This document shows, one piece after another, positions 20,883-31,453 of a DNA stretch of 64,000 nt. Both the position numbers and the translations under genes were made by a program. Within the stretch, counting starts at the first letter, position 1. Each line of letters starts with the position of its first letter. Source of the DNA: Limnanthes douglasii subsp. nivea (lineage: Eukaryota > Streptophyta > Magnoliopsida > Brassicales > Limnanthaceae); the NCBI GenBank assembly GCA_036936605.1, contig JAUPFV010000005.1, positions 191,702,958 to 191,766,957 on the forward strand, read 5' to 3'. Under the pieces are notes generated by a model. That model was not told the DNA's origin. It did not search any database and saw nothing but the letters and a program-made list of their open reading frames with translations.

Positions 20883-21141
20883 TATGAAGCTTGTACATAA
20901 AGCTTTTGATCCAGGCCAACTTGTTATTCTTTTCAACTCTCGTCTAAAGCTTTTCCTAGGGAAGCTCAAGTCAAGATGGTCTGGACCTTTTAAAGTCAAG
21001 ACAGTATATCCACATGGAGCAGTTGAAATCTTTGAGGAATCGTCAGACAAAGCATTCAAAGTCAATGGTCAGCGACTCAAGCATTACTATGGAGATGTGG
21101 GGAACCGTGAGGCATTCAGCATCCGCCTCGACACTATATGA
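20857..21141 (+). pseudogene. Integrase C-terminal remnant of element B
   Basis: Right after the gag-protease stop, a different frame encodes KKIKKRHDMKL, ILFNSRLKLFLGKLKSRWSG, PFKVKTVYPHGAVEIF and FKVNGQRLKHYYGD, the end of an Athila-type integrase with its GPF/Y-like module. The upstream integrase, RNase H and RT are absent. The junction lies near 20845-20860 within an A-rich stretch, where RT-start sequence (ADI) abuts integrase-end sequence. The block is open to 21141 but not in the gag frame. Confidence 0.87.
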
Positions 21142-22400
21142 TTCCAAGTGGTATCGTCGAGCTATCGACGTTAAACAAGCGCTTCGTGGGAGGCAACCCA
21201 CTGAGAAACAACGATCAACAATGTTGGACGAATAGGGGAGTGTTTCTTTTATCTTTTAATTTCTTGTAGTTGCATTCATCATAGTAGTTATTCATGTTAG
21301 TCATGCTTATTTGCATTTTCATGCCATGATTATATAGACTGTGTTTAGGATCGATTTAGTCTATTAGCATAGCAAATTGTTTTCATGCATTTCGCGTCTT
21401 TGATCCCTTCAGTTGCTGTTTCTACTTAAATAGCCGATGATAAAAATTGTTTGGAATGACAGTAGGAATAAAATCTAATTAGGTTGCTTGTCAGTTAGCT
21501 TTCTTGATGTAGAAGCACAATTAATACATGTAGACTCATCGATTGTTTTATGCTAGTTACGGACACACTTGAGTATTGTTATACATAATCCTTGCTTAGG
21601 TTCAGAATTACACCTTAATCCTTTATTAGCTCATGGATTGCAAAAAGATAAGTTTGGGGGAGTTAAAAGATAAATATGCGTATTATTCAGTTAGGCGTCA
21701 AAGGCTAGTAGCCACTCGTTGACGTACGTCCTCTCGCCGGGGGCTGCGTATTGCGAGTAGTCTAGGGGTGGAATGAGATGGAGCGAAACGCAGTCATTCC
21801 TAATCCGATTTCTTAAAAAAAAGGCAAAATTGGCTAGGATGAGCTCTTTGGTGCTCGAGTTATTAAGTTCTAGGGGACTTTGTGCCTAGTGACCTAAGAC
21901 TTTTCCGGTCTGGGATCCGCTAACCTAAAGCTCGTTACATGGGCACCATTGTATAAGTCTTTAAGGGACCTCGTCCATTGCACGGTCAAATAAGCCTTTG
22001 AGTGTCTGTATATAGAGTAAAGCATAATAAATCTTTGACAACCCCGGAGAAATATGGATGTGCAACTTGACTATGAAGAATCTAGGTTGTATTTCGTTTC
22101 TAATCTTGTGATTATTATGATGAGAACAAGTAAGGTCCATTAATTTGTACTAAAAACATGTCGATTGAGTTTGAGCACACACGCACGCGTCTTCACTTGT
22201 ATTGCTAACATTTGAGTACCTAGTTATTTCACATTCCGAGGTCATTACATTCGTTGAGGAATTTATGCTTAATTAGTTACGGTTACTTGTTCGGGATCAT
22301 TGCGCTCTTGCATCCATTTAAATTCAGTTGCATTCATGCATCAATTGTTAAACCTGTTGTGCATTGCTTGAGGACAAGCAACGGTTTAAGTTTGGGGGTT
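21142..22400 (+). other. 3' non-coding region and polypurine tract of element B
   Basis: About 1.26 kb without coding potential. It contains GGGAGGCAACCCAC (near 21189), an Athila-associated motif as I recall it, two GTTTGGGGG tracts (about 21651 and 22390), and the proper polypurine tract GTTTGGGGGTT directly before the 3' LTR. No antisense ORF is evident in it. Confidence 0.65.
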
Positions 22401-24633
22401 TGATAAGTGCATTTCATATCACTTATTACGCTTCCATTATTCTTAAAATCATCACCGGCTCTCAAGTATTCGTTGAGTTTTAACATGTTTTTCTAGTATT
22501 ATTAAACTCGCTTGTGCCGCGGGTAAATTGTGACAATATTAATAAATTTGGGTTGAAATTGAAGAAACTGGAAAATTAATGTATTTAGGAAAATTTTGGA
22601 ACAGTTGAAAAGAAAATAAAATATATTAATGCTTAAAATATATTATGACAAGTGATTTTCAAAAATATATATATTAATGTTAAAAATATATTATGATAGT
22701 GATTTTCCATTATATATATATATATTAATGCTTGAAAAATATATTACTCCCTCCGTTCCATATTAATGGACGTTTAAGGTGGGAGCACGGATATTAAGGA
22801 AACTCATTATGAGTTCTCTTTCATATACAAATTAGAGCAGGAATAAATTTAATTGGTCAATTATAATAAAAAGCTGCAGTTTGATAAAAAAGGCAATTGG
22901 TTTCATTGGCTATCAAATTGAATATCATTTAATATTACATTGGTAATTGTGAAACGACAACTAATATGGAATTAATTTAGTTTCTTAAAACGACCTATAA
23001 TAAGGAACGGATGGAGTAATGTTGAAAAAAAGGGAAAATATATTTTCTAAGATATTGTTTAAATAAGGAACGGATGGAGTAATGTTGAAAAAAAAGGAAA
23101 ATATATTTTCTAAGATATTGTTTAAAATATTAAATTAAGAAGAAAATATTAAAGCGAAGCATAAAAGGAAATTAATGCTGAATTAAGAAAAGAATATTAG
23201 ATTAATCCAAATATTTTATTTAGCTATATTGTTTAAAATATTATTTTATTTAACATAAATATTTACGTTACGTAATTTAATTGTTTATATTATTTTATTT
23301 AACATAAATATTTACGTTACTTAATTTAATTGTTTTTAGGGTTTCGGCAGAGTATCTATATAAAGAGACAGACGTAAAAGAGAAAGAGGAGTGCCGTTTG
23401 GTTTCTGGTCTTTCGGGAAAAAAAAGAAACCGGACGAGAAAAGCAAAGCAATTGTGTCAGATTTGAAAAAGAGAGTACAATTGTAGGCCGATCGAAAAGT
23501 AAGGTTAGCGTCAGACAGTTTCAAAAGCAATTTGGTTTCAGACTGTTCGAAAAGTAATTATCAATTGGTGTCAGACTCGAGAAGCAGATACAATTGGTTT
23601 CGGACGCCGAATTGAATTTCGATTAACACAGACGGCAATTGACGGCAATTACGACGAATTGACGTTGAGTTTCTTTTTCGGTTTAATTTTTCTATATTCT
23701 TTTTAGTTTATTTTTATTCTTATTTTTATACATCACGCTATGTTAATTTTTCGATACTCTTTTTAGTTTATTTTTATTCTTATTTTTATTCATCACGCTG
23801 TGTTAATTTTTCTATACTCTTTTTAGTTTATTTTTTTTTATATTCAACAAACTATCTTAATCTTTAAGACCATGATGATGATTTGTTCGATTATGAACTA
23901 ATCATTGTCATGGAACCCTAGCGGATTTGTTTTAATATTATTTAGGGTTTATTGCTTAATTGATTTTTTGAGATATATTTATCGGTTACCTAGTATGGTT
24001 GTTATTTTTGTTAGATGCGTCGCGAACATCTAAATTGTTTATCTTTAATGAATGCGAAAGTATATTTAAGGGTTAGAACTTGCCATGCTAGCATAGGTTC
24101 TTGAATGATTCATATTGTGATTGTTCATGATTCGTAATATGTCATTAACCATATCATATTACCCTATGTAATCGAAATAGGTAACTTGTGCTTAAAACCA
24201 ATTGTACCTCAATTCATATAGACATATAGGATTGTCATGCATGCGGTGTCTGCTTAACTGCTATCTCTTCTGTGGTTGTTTAATTGGTTTGGTTTACGTG
24301 TACTGAAAGGTAGCGTATTCTGATTTTGTGTTATCTGATTAGTAATCGTAGTTATCTTACATATTGATTAAATATATTAATACTCTAAGTAAAATAAACA
24401 ATGAAGTTAGGGTTCCATGTTTTCTCTCGCATAAGTTAATCTTGTTAGTTAATTTTCTTAGTTATATTCATTCACTCATACTTTATTATTTGTTCCCGCA
24501 GTAGTCTAATAATCATACATTGTTGCATAAGTAAATCTTTGTCTTATACACCTAATCTTCGTGGGAACGATATTTCTTACTTATTACTTGCTACGATTTG
24601 ACCGCGTACACTTGCGTGAGAAAAGGACTAACA
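22401..24633 (+). repeat. 3' LTR of element B
   Basis: 2233 bp, colinear with the 5' LTR. Differences visible by eye: a tandem duplication of about 60-65 bp beginning near 23001 (GGAACGGATGGAGTAATG occurs twice), about 25 extra net bases inside the Stowaway copy (22792-22827), about 17 extra bases near 24307, and scattered substitutions. A percentage divergence was not computed. Confidence 0.9.
22747..23016. mobile_element. Stowaway-like MITE in the 3' LTR of element B
   Basis: The same insert as at 16348-16593, at the homologous position, bounded by TA (22745-22746 and 23017-23018). Ends: CTCCCTCCGTTCC and, complemented, CTCCATCCGTTCC. It is longer than the 5' copy because of a segment with AACTCATTATGAGTT. 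Confidence 0.87.
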
Positions 24634-25351
24634 GTTTCCTATTCCATCGTAGGCCTCCATTAAAAAATAATCAAATTTCCTTGGGAGTTGGGCGTCGAGA
24701 AGTTTTTTTGAGAACGATGATTCTTTTTGTTTGTAAGCTGACAGGCTCGGGCGAACTTGGTTGTAGTGGGCCCGCCTTATTTCTAGGCCCTAGATCTTTA
24801 GATCAATTCTTGTCCTCGGTTTCTCCTTCACCTTCCTGCTTGTCATCACGTCTAGACGATCGATCCACCCTGTTAACCTTGCTGGCCTCCGAACCAGATT
24901 GATAATTGGCCAGACTTGTTCCCTTGAACTTAGCCATGAGGGCGTGAATAGCTTCGTGCATTACGGACATCGTGGCGTGCACAGCCTGTTCTCTTGCATT
25001 GCGCTCATACGCAACCTTTAACTACTCTTGTTGAAGGTACTGGATTTGCTACTCCAGTTGTTGGACCGTCGAATTAACAACTGTGTTGGCTTCCATCACG
25101 TCCTGGGTCATAGGAACTTCTGCGGGTCGACGAGGTTGGGTGTCGATGTTGGTGATGATTGTAGGCGGTAGCGGCTGTCCCAGCGGCTCTGTTACCCCGA
25201 CAGGTTCTACGAAGTTGACTTCTTCGGTAGTAACAAGGACATGATATAGGTTACTTTGATTGGGTGGGAGATTTGCTACCACCCTCCTGCTGATTGTTGC
25301 CTCACTCGATTCCTGGTTCTTTCTCTTGATTCCTAACCTAGTGACTACCAT
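24634..25351 (-). pseudogene. gag of element A, N-terminal part
   Basis: The minus strand starts at an ATG complementary to 25349-25351 (MVVTRLGIKRKNQ) and stays open to 25049, then continues with stops through a stretch containing MSVMHEAIHALMAKFKGTSL to the B insertion at 24638. It is Glu/Gln-rich and variable, as usual for the N-terminal Gag of Tat elements. Together with 15500-16007 it formed one gag gene before element B landed in it. Confidence 0.75.
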
Positions 25352-25371
25352 AGTTAATGAATGATTACAAT

Positions 25372-25391
25372 TTCCCACAAACGACGCCAAA
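25372..25391 (-). promoter_or_regulatory. Primer-binding region of element A
   Basis: On the minus strand, two bases past the 5' LTR end (TAACA), the sequence reads TTTGGCGTCGTTTGTGGGAA. It resembles the TTGGCGCCGTCTGTGGGAA block that follows the 5' LTR of many Tat-type elements. Start codon of gag is about 20 bp downstream. Confidence 0.7.
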
Positions 25392-25393
25392 TT

Positions 25394-25885
25394 TGTTAGG
25401 GGAAATAACAAAGCTTTGACAAAGTAGAATAACTCGATTAGTCAGAAAATATAAGATATTATATTTATCTTTGAGAATTTCTCTACTTATAGTTCTCATT
25501 GTCAGTGGGCAGTTACATATACATTTATTCCCACTTAATTTTCCCACTACTGCACTTAAACCACATCGCATATAATTACGGCTAAAATTTCTAAGTGGTT
25601 TGACTAAAACTTATAACATCATTAAACATTGACTTAGAAATCGTTTCTTCTTTTATATAGTTGCCTCGGCTTGAGACACAACGTATTCCGAGCTGAGCTC
25701 AATTGTTCCAGCATGCTCGATCGTTAGTACTTTGAGTTCACTCGGTTCCATGCTAGTTCTTTCATTTGTTTACTCTTGCATAACCAGCTCGGCCGACCAA
25801 CTCACTCTTTAGAATTACTCGTTGTTATCCTTTGTATTTCTCGGTCGTTTTGCGCTCTACTCGGCTGGTGAATACTGCCTGATCA
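25394..25885 (-). repeat. 5' LTR of element A
   Basis: 492 bp, starting TGTTAGGGGAAAT and ending CTGATCA on the plus strand. It matches 6693-7286 except for a deletion of about 100 bp and many substitutions, which suggests element A is older than element B. Confidence 0.85.
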
Positions 25886-25890
25886 CCTAT

Positions 25891-26290
25891 GATATTAGGG
25901 ATATAGAATAGACTAGATGCCTACAGAAAGAAGTCCCTAGCCAACCAAATATATTTCAGTAAATAATTGTATATGTTGTCAATGGATAGTAGGAAAGAGG
26001 TCCCAATACACTAAGATGATTTCAATAAAATCATTTTTTATTTGAATTTAGCTGGAATCAAGTTAGAAGATAAGGACCAAACAACTAATTACTTTAAGCT
26101 CTTTTCCAAATACGTATGAGAACTTTGTTGACATTATGATTTGTCGCAAATATTCCCGTGATTTCTAAAGTAAAAAACGTTTTAAACTCTAAATTTCTTC
26201 AAAGGAAGACATATAATTTAAGAGTTACTTTGAAGGTATCCAACTGAATGTGAGTGGTAGGCTCTGAACAAGAGATTTAATTAACCAGAG
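25891..26290 (+). pseudogene. Ty1/copia gag, right fragment
   Basis: Continues the gag fragment that ends at 6692. Reading with stops it gives SLANQIYFSK, LYMLSMDS, a DDFNKIIFYLNLAGIKLEDK stretch and NYFKLFSKYV, the 'S..N..YL...LY..KM..G....HL..F..I...L...G....DED' core of copia Gag. The join across element A (SKDP then MILGI) keeps the reading frame. The zinc knuckle that should follow is not clearly readable. Confidence 0.75.
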
Positions 26291-26877
26291 AAGAAATTCA
26301 TGATCAAAACCAAAGAGATTTATAAATGGATATAGGGTGAAATATGGTTGGGAAAGAATGAAGGACATATTAGTAAGAACTTTCTGAATATGAGGAATTT
26401 ATATAGTTATTTGAAGGCTAAATCCTGAGATGCTACATTGGTATCGAATAACTATAAATATATTAATGTTTTAATGATTCTACTTGCAAGTACAGTGACA
26501 AGTAGGTTTTGGAGTTGATGAAGATTTTGAATAAGAGAGTGAAGTTGAGGATGCTTCCACCAAAGATGATTTCAGAATAGTTACATATACTTTACATGCA
26601 AATGAAGTTTACCCACTGCATAAATTAGAATTTGGTCAAGAGTTTGATGTTCGAGAGCTTTCAAATATTCAGAATTGATAGTTACCCGTAGGTGAGGGAT
26701 ATAACACAAAGACCTTGAAAGCCTACACAGATTTATGACTTTATTGATAGTAGAAGTTTTTATTTATATATTGAAATGCATAGATATGTTATTGAATTTG
26801 GAATTTATCACGATGCTATTAAAAGTCGTGTTAAGTTAAAGTGACTATGTTGTCTTGATTAAAGTATATTGGATCAT
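26291..26877. other. Unassigned remainder, possibly copia-derived
   Basis: AT-rich, stop-ridden sequence following the copia gag fragment. It may be the rest of that element, but I can assign no domain. Confidence 0.35.
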
Positions 26878-27140
26878 TGGGCTGTTGTCTTTATTGAAGT
26901 ATTTGAGGCTAAATATTTTCTTTGTCAGCCCAAGTCACATATGTTATATTCAAATGTAAAATCATGTACTAGTTAGTTACAACATATAATAGTATTGTTT
27001 CTAATTCATCACTAAGCTACTAACAGTCGGTGTATTATTATTGGTGTATAAATAAACACACATTATAGTGTAACCAATAGTAAATAAAGAAATAAAAAAA
27101 ACACCCAAACTCGTTCCTTTTTATTTTTTCTATTTCTTAA
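26878..27140 (+). repeat. 5' LTR of copia element C
   Basis: About 262 bp. It starts TGGGCTGTTGTC and contains a TATA-like GTGTATAAATAAACA; the end lies three bases before the PBS. The terminal CA appears as TA. Confidence 0.75.
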
Positions 27141-27142
27141 CT

Positions 27143-27154
27143 TGGTATCAGAGC
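27143..27154 (+). promoter_or_regulatory. Primer-binding site of copia element C
   Basis: TGGTATCAGAGC, the perfect 12-base complement of the 3' end of plant initiator methionine tRNA. Confidence 0.92.
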
Positions 27155-27269
27155 TTCAAAGGGATCATACAAGTTCACCAAATTATAGCACAAATTCCAC
27201 GAGTTCCTCCGTTCTTCTTTTTGGACAACAACCATATGTAAAAATCAAATAAATTAAATCAGTTGTAGC

Positions 27270-27940
27270 AACAACAACATCAAACTTATCAGACCTAACT
27301 TTTTATTATGGAAGACACTGATTCTTCCAATTATAAGAGGTAACAGAAAAGACTGGTTTATTTTTGGTGAGCAAATTTATCTAGAAAAGGTTATCTTAGA
27401 CTCAACTTGAAATACAGTTGAAGACCCAGCCTATGATGACTGAATGTCAAATGATCCACTCTTTTTATGCTGGCTGTACACTACAATCAACCCTGAGTTT
27501 CATGCTCAGGTTATGAATGAGGAAACCTCCAAAGGTTTTTGGAAATGTGCCTCAAAACTCCCAGTCACACATCAAAGCCGTAATCACCTATTTGAAAGGT
27601 GAATTTCAAAGTAACAGGAAAAGTTATCTAAGCATGTAAGACCTCCAATCATCTAAGTTTGAAATGATTTCTAAGGATGGTCATGGAAGTGCTACATGTT
27701 ATTATAAAGATGACCCTACAGCTCTTGGTCCATTCCAAATGAAAATCTTTAAAACAATAAGATAATGAAAGTGCATATATGACAGTTCAAGATTAGAACA
27801 TAGAAGGCGATTGGTATGCAGAAGCTGGTGCTACTCACGACATTAAAGTCAATCCTAATGCTATTAGTTAAAAGAATGATGTCTAAGGTAACAAGTTAAT
27901 TATTCTTGGCAATGACCAAAAGTAATTAATATAACATATA
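27270..27940 (+). pseudogene. gag and protease remnants of copia element C
   Basis: Broken Gag: LTFYYG near the start, later SHIKAVITYLKGEFQ (27570-27615). The protease loop at about 27811-27850 reads WYAEAGATHDIKV, where copia proteases have D-[ST]-GAT, so the catalytic Asp is Glu here. Frameshifts and stops occur throughout. The usual zinc knuckle was not recognised. Confidence 0.7.
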
Positions 27941-28179
27941 GGTATTTATAAGTTACCTATAAAGGTAAAATGTGATATCAGTTTGTAAAATTTCGTACAT
28001 GTTCCTAAAATAACCAAAAATATCATTTTTATTTCTCAATTAGCTAAACATAATTTAGGTTTTGTTGAATTTTACAAAGATTGTTGTTTTGTGAAGGATA
28101 TCCAAACACAGACAATCCTACTAACATGGAATTCTAAGGATGGACTTTATTGCATTGATGGATCTGCTCCTCAAGAACC

Positions 28180-29120
28180 TAGAGTTTTTAATTCTCAAAT
28201 TTCTCTATGTTAGTTAGTTATTTGTCAAAAATTAAGGAATGACATAGGAGGTTAGGCTATCCCTCATATGAAGTGTTATTATGGAACCCTAAATATTTGT
28301 AATCCTAATATTGAAAATAAAATAAAATTATGATTGTTATCAATTGGAAAATTTCATAGTTTATCTTTTTCAGTTTCCACATCAGGTGCTAAAAATGCTT
28401 TTGATTTGATACACACTCATGTTTGGGGACAAGCCCTTGCAAAATCTAATTCAGGTTTAAATTTGATGTGTTATTTTTAGATAATTTTAGAAGGTTTACT
28501 TGGATATACCAACTATAGTAGAAAAATGATGTTTATATACTGTGTTTATTTAATTCAAAAAATTTGTATAAAGTAATTTTGAAATAAAATTTGAAACTAT
28601 ACAAGTAAATGGTGGTGGTGAATATACTACTCTATTAACACTCACCAAATCAGCAGGTATACATTTGAGAACATCCAGTCCTTATACCTCTGCCCCAAAA
28701 TGGTAGAGTAGAGAGGAAACATAGGTATGCAGTTGAAACCGGACTAACTTTGTTAGTACATTCTCAACTACCCTATTCTTTTTTGTATGAAGTTTTTAAT
28801 CTTGCTACTTTTTTAATAAATAAGATTCCTATACCTATATTGAGTCACAAGTCATCTTGTGAGACTCTTTACAACAGATAGCGTGATTATACGTTTCTTA
28901 AAGTGTTTGGTTGTGCATGCTTTCCTTATTTATGAGCTTATAAACAACACAAATTTAAGTATCATACAATAAAATATGATTTCATTGGATATGCATCCAC
29001 AAAAAAGGATACAAGTATTTATCACCTATTGGGAAATGTTTTAAAAAAAATCTCATATTCAATTAATATGAATTTTCTTTGAAGTATGACTTACTAAAAA
29101 CTAAGTCATGGAGGCTCCTA
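28180..29120 (+). pseudogene. Integrase of copia element C
   Basis: It begins with a pre-integrase RLGYPSYEVL motif (about 28250-28280), then a FRRFTWIYQL stretch (28490-28520), QVNGGGEYTT (28605-28630) where the family has SDGGGEF so the catalytic Asp is Asn, TGLTLLVHSQLPYSFLYEVF-type sequence with frameshifts (28740-28800), and FLKVFGCACFPYL followed by KYDFIGYA (28885-29000). Many stops. Confidence 0.78.
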
Positions 29121-29224
29121 TTTTTGTGTAACAATCAGTTTGGTTTCCAACTTGTCTTAGGTTTTACAACAATGAAAACACATAAATGTGATATAGCTCA
29201 ACCCCTAGAGAGTCTACTGAATGT

Positions 29225-29640
29225 ATGAATATATCTGTTTACTTTCGTGAAATAACTCCAATTCAATCTCTGCCTACTCAAATATCCAGCCAACCATCTC
29301 TTGTTTATGTACATAACCCTTTCCAAACTGCTTTTAACTCTGCAGATAGACATTCAAATGGTCAGGACACACACTGCCATTTAGATCAGTATATACACTA
29401 TCCATCGTCTAATTTACATTTGCAAATAGAATATCCTTTATCAGAAAATCAAATAACTAAACTTTCAAATATTTCAGTCACAAAACACACATAAAGTAAT
29501 CAGCCAAACAACCATTATAGTTCTACTTCTTTAAATTCTCATATTATGACAGCTAGATCTAAAGCTAGTATATTTAAACCTAAATAAATTTACACTGGTC
29601 TAGCTATTTCATATCCACCTAAACTCATTGAACCCATAAA
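29225..29640 (+). pseudogene. Integrase-RT linker of copia element C
   Basis: An open run of 89 codons (29225-29494) rich in Ser, Gln, Pro and His, followed by HIMTARSKASIFKP, which matches the 'H.M.TR.K.GI.KPK' motif just ahead of copia RT. Linkers of this type are variable and of no known enzymatic function. Confidence 0.6.
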
Positions 29641-30900
29641 ATTCTCCGAAGCTTATTATAATCCTAATTGGAATCAACCAATGAAAACGTATTTTCAGGC
29701 TTTAGTGAGAAATCATACATGGACACTCATACCTTGCCATTCTGCTATGCATTTGGTGGGTTTTAAATGGATTTTCAGATTAGAGTCAGTTATCAATGGG
29801 TTTGTAGAAAGATATAAAGCTCGTTTGGTAGCTAAAGTTTTTAATCAGTCACTAGGATTTGACTTTGATAAAACCTTTAGTCTTACGGTAAAAACAATCA
29901 ACTATACAATTGGTTTCTAAGTATTATTTTGTCTAAAACCGGGATATATATCAACTAGACATCAATAATTCATTTTTTAAATACATCAACTAGACATCAA
30001 TAATGCATTTCTTAATGGGCATGAACAAAAGACAGTTTATATAACACAACTTTAGGGATTTGAAGATACGTTTAAGCCATTTTATGTATGCAAACTTAAA
30101 AAAGTTTATATGTGGATGATATAATAGTGACAAACAACAAAACACAGTTTCCTTATAGATTTATCAAAGAATTAAACTCAAAAATTACGATAAAATATAT
30201 GTGAGCTCTACATTATTTCCTAGGCATGGAAGTCATGCATGGTAAGTCTATATTACTCAAAAGAAATACATAGAAGAAATACTTACTTTGGTTGGAATGG
30301 ATGATTGCATACCTTATGATATTCGTATGACTATAAGATCTATTCTTTCGATTCATTATGGCATTTTCTTGCTGACCATACACCATATAAGAGCATGTTA
30401 AGATCATTACAATATTTGTTAAATATAAGGCACACTATAACCTTTGTAGTTAACAAATTGATTCAACATGTTCAAGATCCTACATATATCCATTTTAAAT
30501 ATGTTAAAAGGATGCTAAGATACTTATCTAGAACAAAATTTATGGGTCTTCATCTCAAAGCTTCACCACAACCTCATATTATTGGTTACTCTAATGCTGA
30601 CTTTAAGAGCTCATCAGATGATAAAAAATCTATTGGTGGATACTGTATTTTTCTGGGTGACTCATTGGTGTCTTGATCTTCTAAGAAACAAAGTAATGTA
30701 GCTCGTTTTAGTATAGAATCAGAATATTTATCGTTAACAAATTAATCAACTGAGCTAGTCTCGCTATAAATGATACTAAAAGAATCGAAATTACCTCTTT
30801 CTCAAGCTCTGATAGTATGGTACGATAATCTTGGAGTAATGCTCTACCTTGAAACCTGATTTTCCACGCATATAGAAAGCGCATAGAAATTAATGTGCAC
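29641..30900 (+). pseudogene. Reverse transcriptase and RNase H of copia element C
   Basis: RT begins with MKTYFQALVRNHTWTLIP and GFKWIFRLESVINGFVERYK, then ARLVAKVFNQ and the catalytic YVDDIIVTN motif near 30112-30138, which is intact. The thumb reads YFLGMEVMHGKS. RNase H from 30395 has QYLLNIRHTITFVVNKLIQH, GYSNADF, DDKKSIGGYCIFLGDS and, after a stop, a broken end near 30900. Several stops and a missing segment around 29920-30050 inactivate it. Confidence 0.87.
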
Positions 30901-31192
30901 TTTGCATGCATCCTATGTCGCTCACTCGAGATCAGCTATATTTCCCCTTAAGATCAAACTACTGATATCTTAACAAAGACTTTATCGATTGCACGATTTT
31001 AGATTTTAGAGATAAACTCTAACCCTCTCCATTCAGCTTGAGGTGAGATGACATAATTATATTCCAGTTAAAGAAGTAGATCTAAGATAGAAATGAGAAG
31101 CTTAGAGACATAGAAATAGATCAAAAGAGAAAAGTGAGTTGTTAACTCTTGACCTAGACTCTTCTCCTTATTTTATGGATCAGATCCTCTAT

Positions 31193-31453
31193 TGGGCGGC
31201 TGGTTTTTTATTGAAATAAATGAAGCCCAAATACTTTGTGCTTCAGCCCAAGTCATCGAAGTTATATTCAAATGTAAAGGCACGTGCTAGTTAGTTATAA
31301 TAGAGAATATTACTGTTTTTTATTCATCATTCAGCTAATAACGATTGATGTATAGTTACATGTGTATAAATAAACACCCATTATACCGTAAACATGAAAA
31401 GAGAAATACAAAGAAAATTACTCAAACTCTTGCCTTTTTTTCTTTGTTTCTCA
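31193..31453 (+). repeat. 3' LTR of copia element C
   Basis: About 261 bp, starting TGGGCGGCTGG and ending TTTCTCA. It is clearly diverged from the 5' LTR, which implies an old insertion. Confidence 0.75.

Larger units (their letters stand above)
16008..24633 (+). mobile_element. Athila-like Ty3/gypsy retrotransposon (element B), internally deleted
   Basis: A complete 8.6-kb insertion in element A's gag. LTRs lie at 16008-18176 and 22401-24633, both starting TGAT-AGTGCATTTC and ending GGACTAACA. Target duplication: GTCTC at 16003-16007 and GTTTC at 24634-24638 (one difference). The order is LTR, PBS with GGCGCCATTGCCGGGGA, gag-protease, a remnant of integrase C-terminus, a non-coding 3' region, the GTTTGGGGG polypurine tract, LTR. 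RT, RNase H, integrase zinc finger and catalytic core are missing, so the copy is non-autonomous. The long LTRs and protein motifs resemble the Athila group. Confidence 0.92.
6693..25885 (-). mobile_element. Ty3/gypsy retrotransposon, Tat type (element A), host of nested insertions
   Basis: Two related terminal repeats, 6693-7286 and 25394-25885, start TGTTA-GGGAAAT on the plus strand. The outermost ends are flanked by the 5-bp duplication CCTAT (6688-6692 and 25886-25890). The element reads right to left: 5' LTR, PBS, gag, protease, RT/RNase H, second RNase H, integrase, a long 3' region with an antisense gene, polypurine tract, 3' LTR. The gag-protease-RT-RNaseH-integrase order is that of Ty3/gypsy. 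The extra archaeal-type RNase H and antisense gene point to the Tat lineage. It is broken by element B (16008-24633) and a solo LTR (14921-15294); without B it would be about 10.6 kb. All coding parts are degenerate. Confidence 0.9.
26878..31453 (+). mobile_element. Decayed Ty1/copia retrotransposon (element C)
   Basis: LTRs at about 26878-27140 and 31193-31453 share TTATATTCAAATGTAAA, a GCTAGTTAGTTA-like segment and GTGTATAAATAAACACACAT-like sequence. The PBS TGGTATCAGAGC, complementary to initiator tRNA-Met, is at 27143-27154. Gag, protease, integrase, RT and RNase H remnants follow in the copia order. Many stops are present. The flanking pentamers do not match, so either LTR edges are imprecise or the duplication has decayed. 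Confidence 0.87.
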
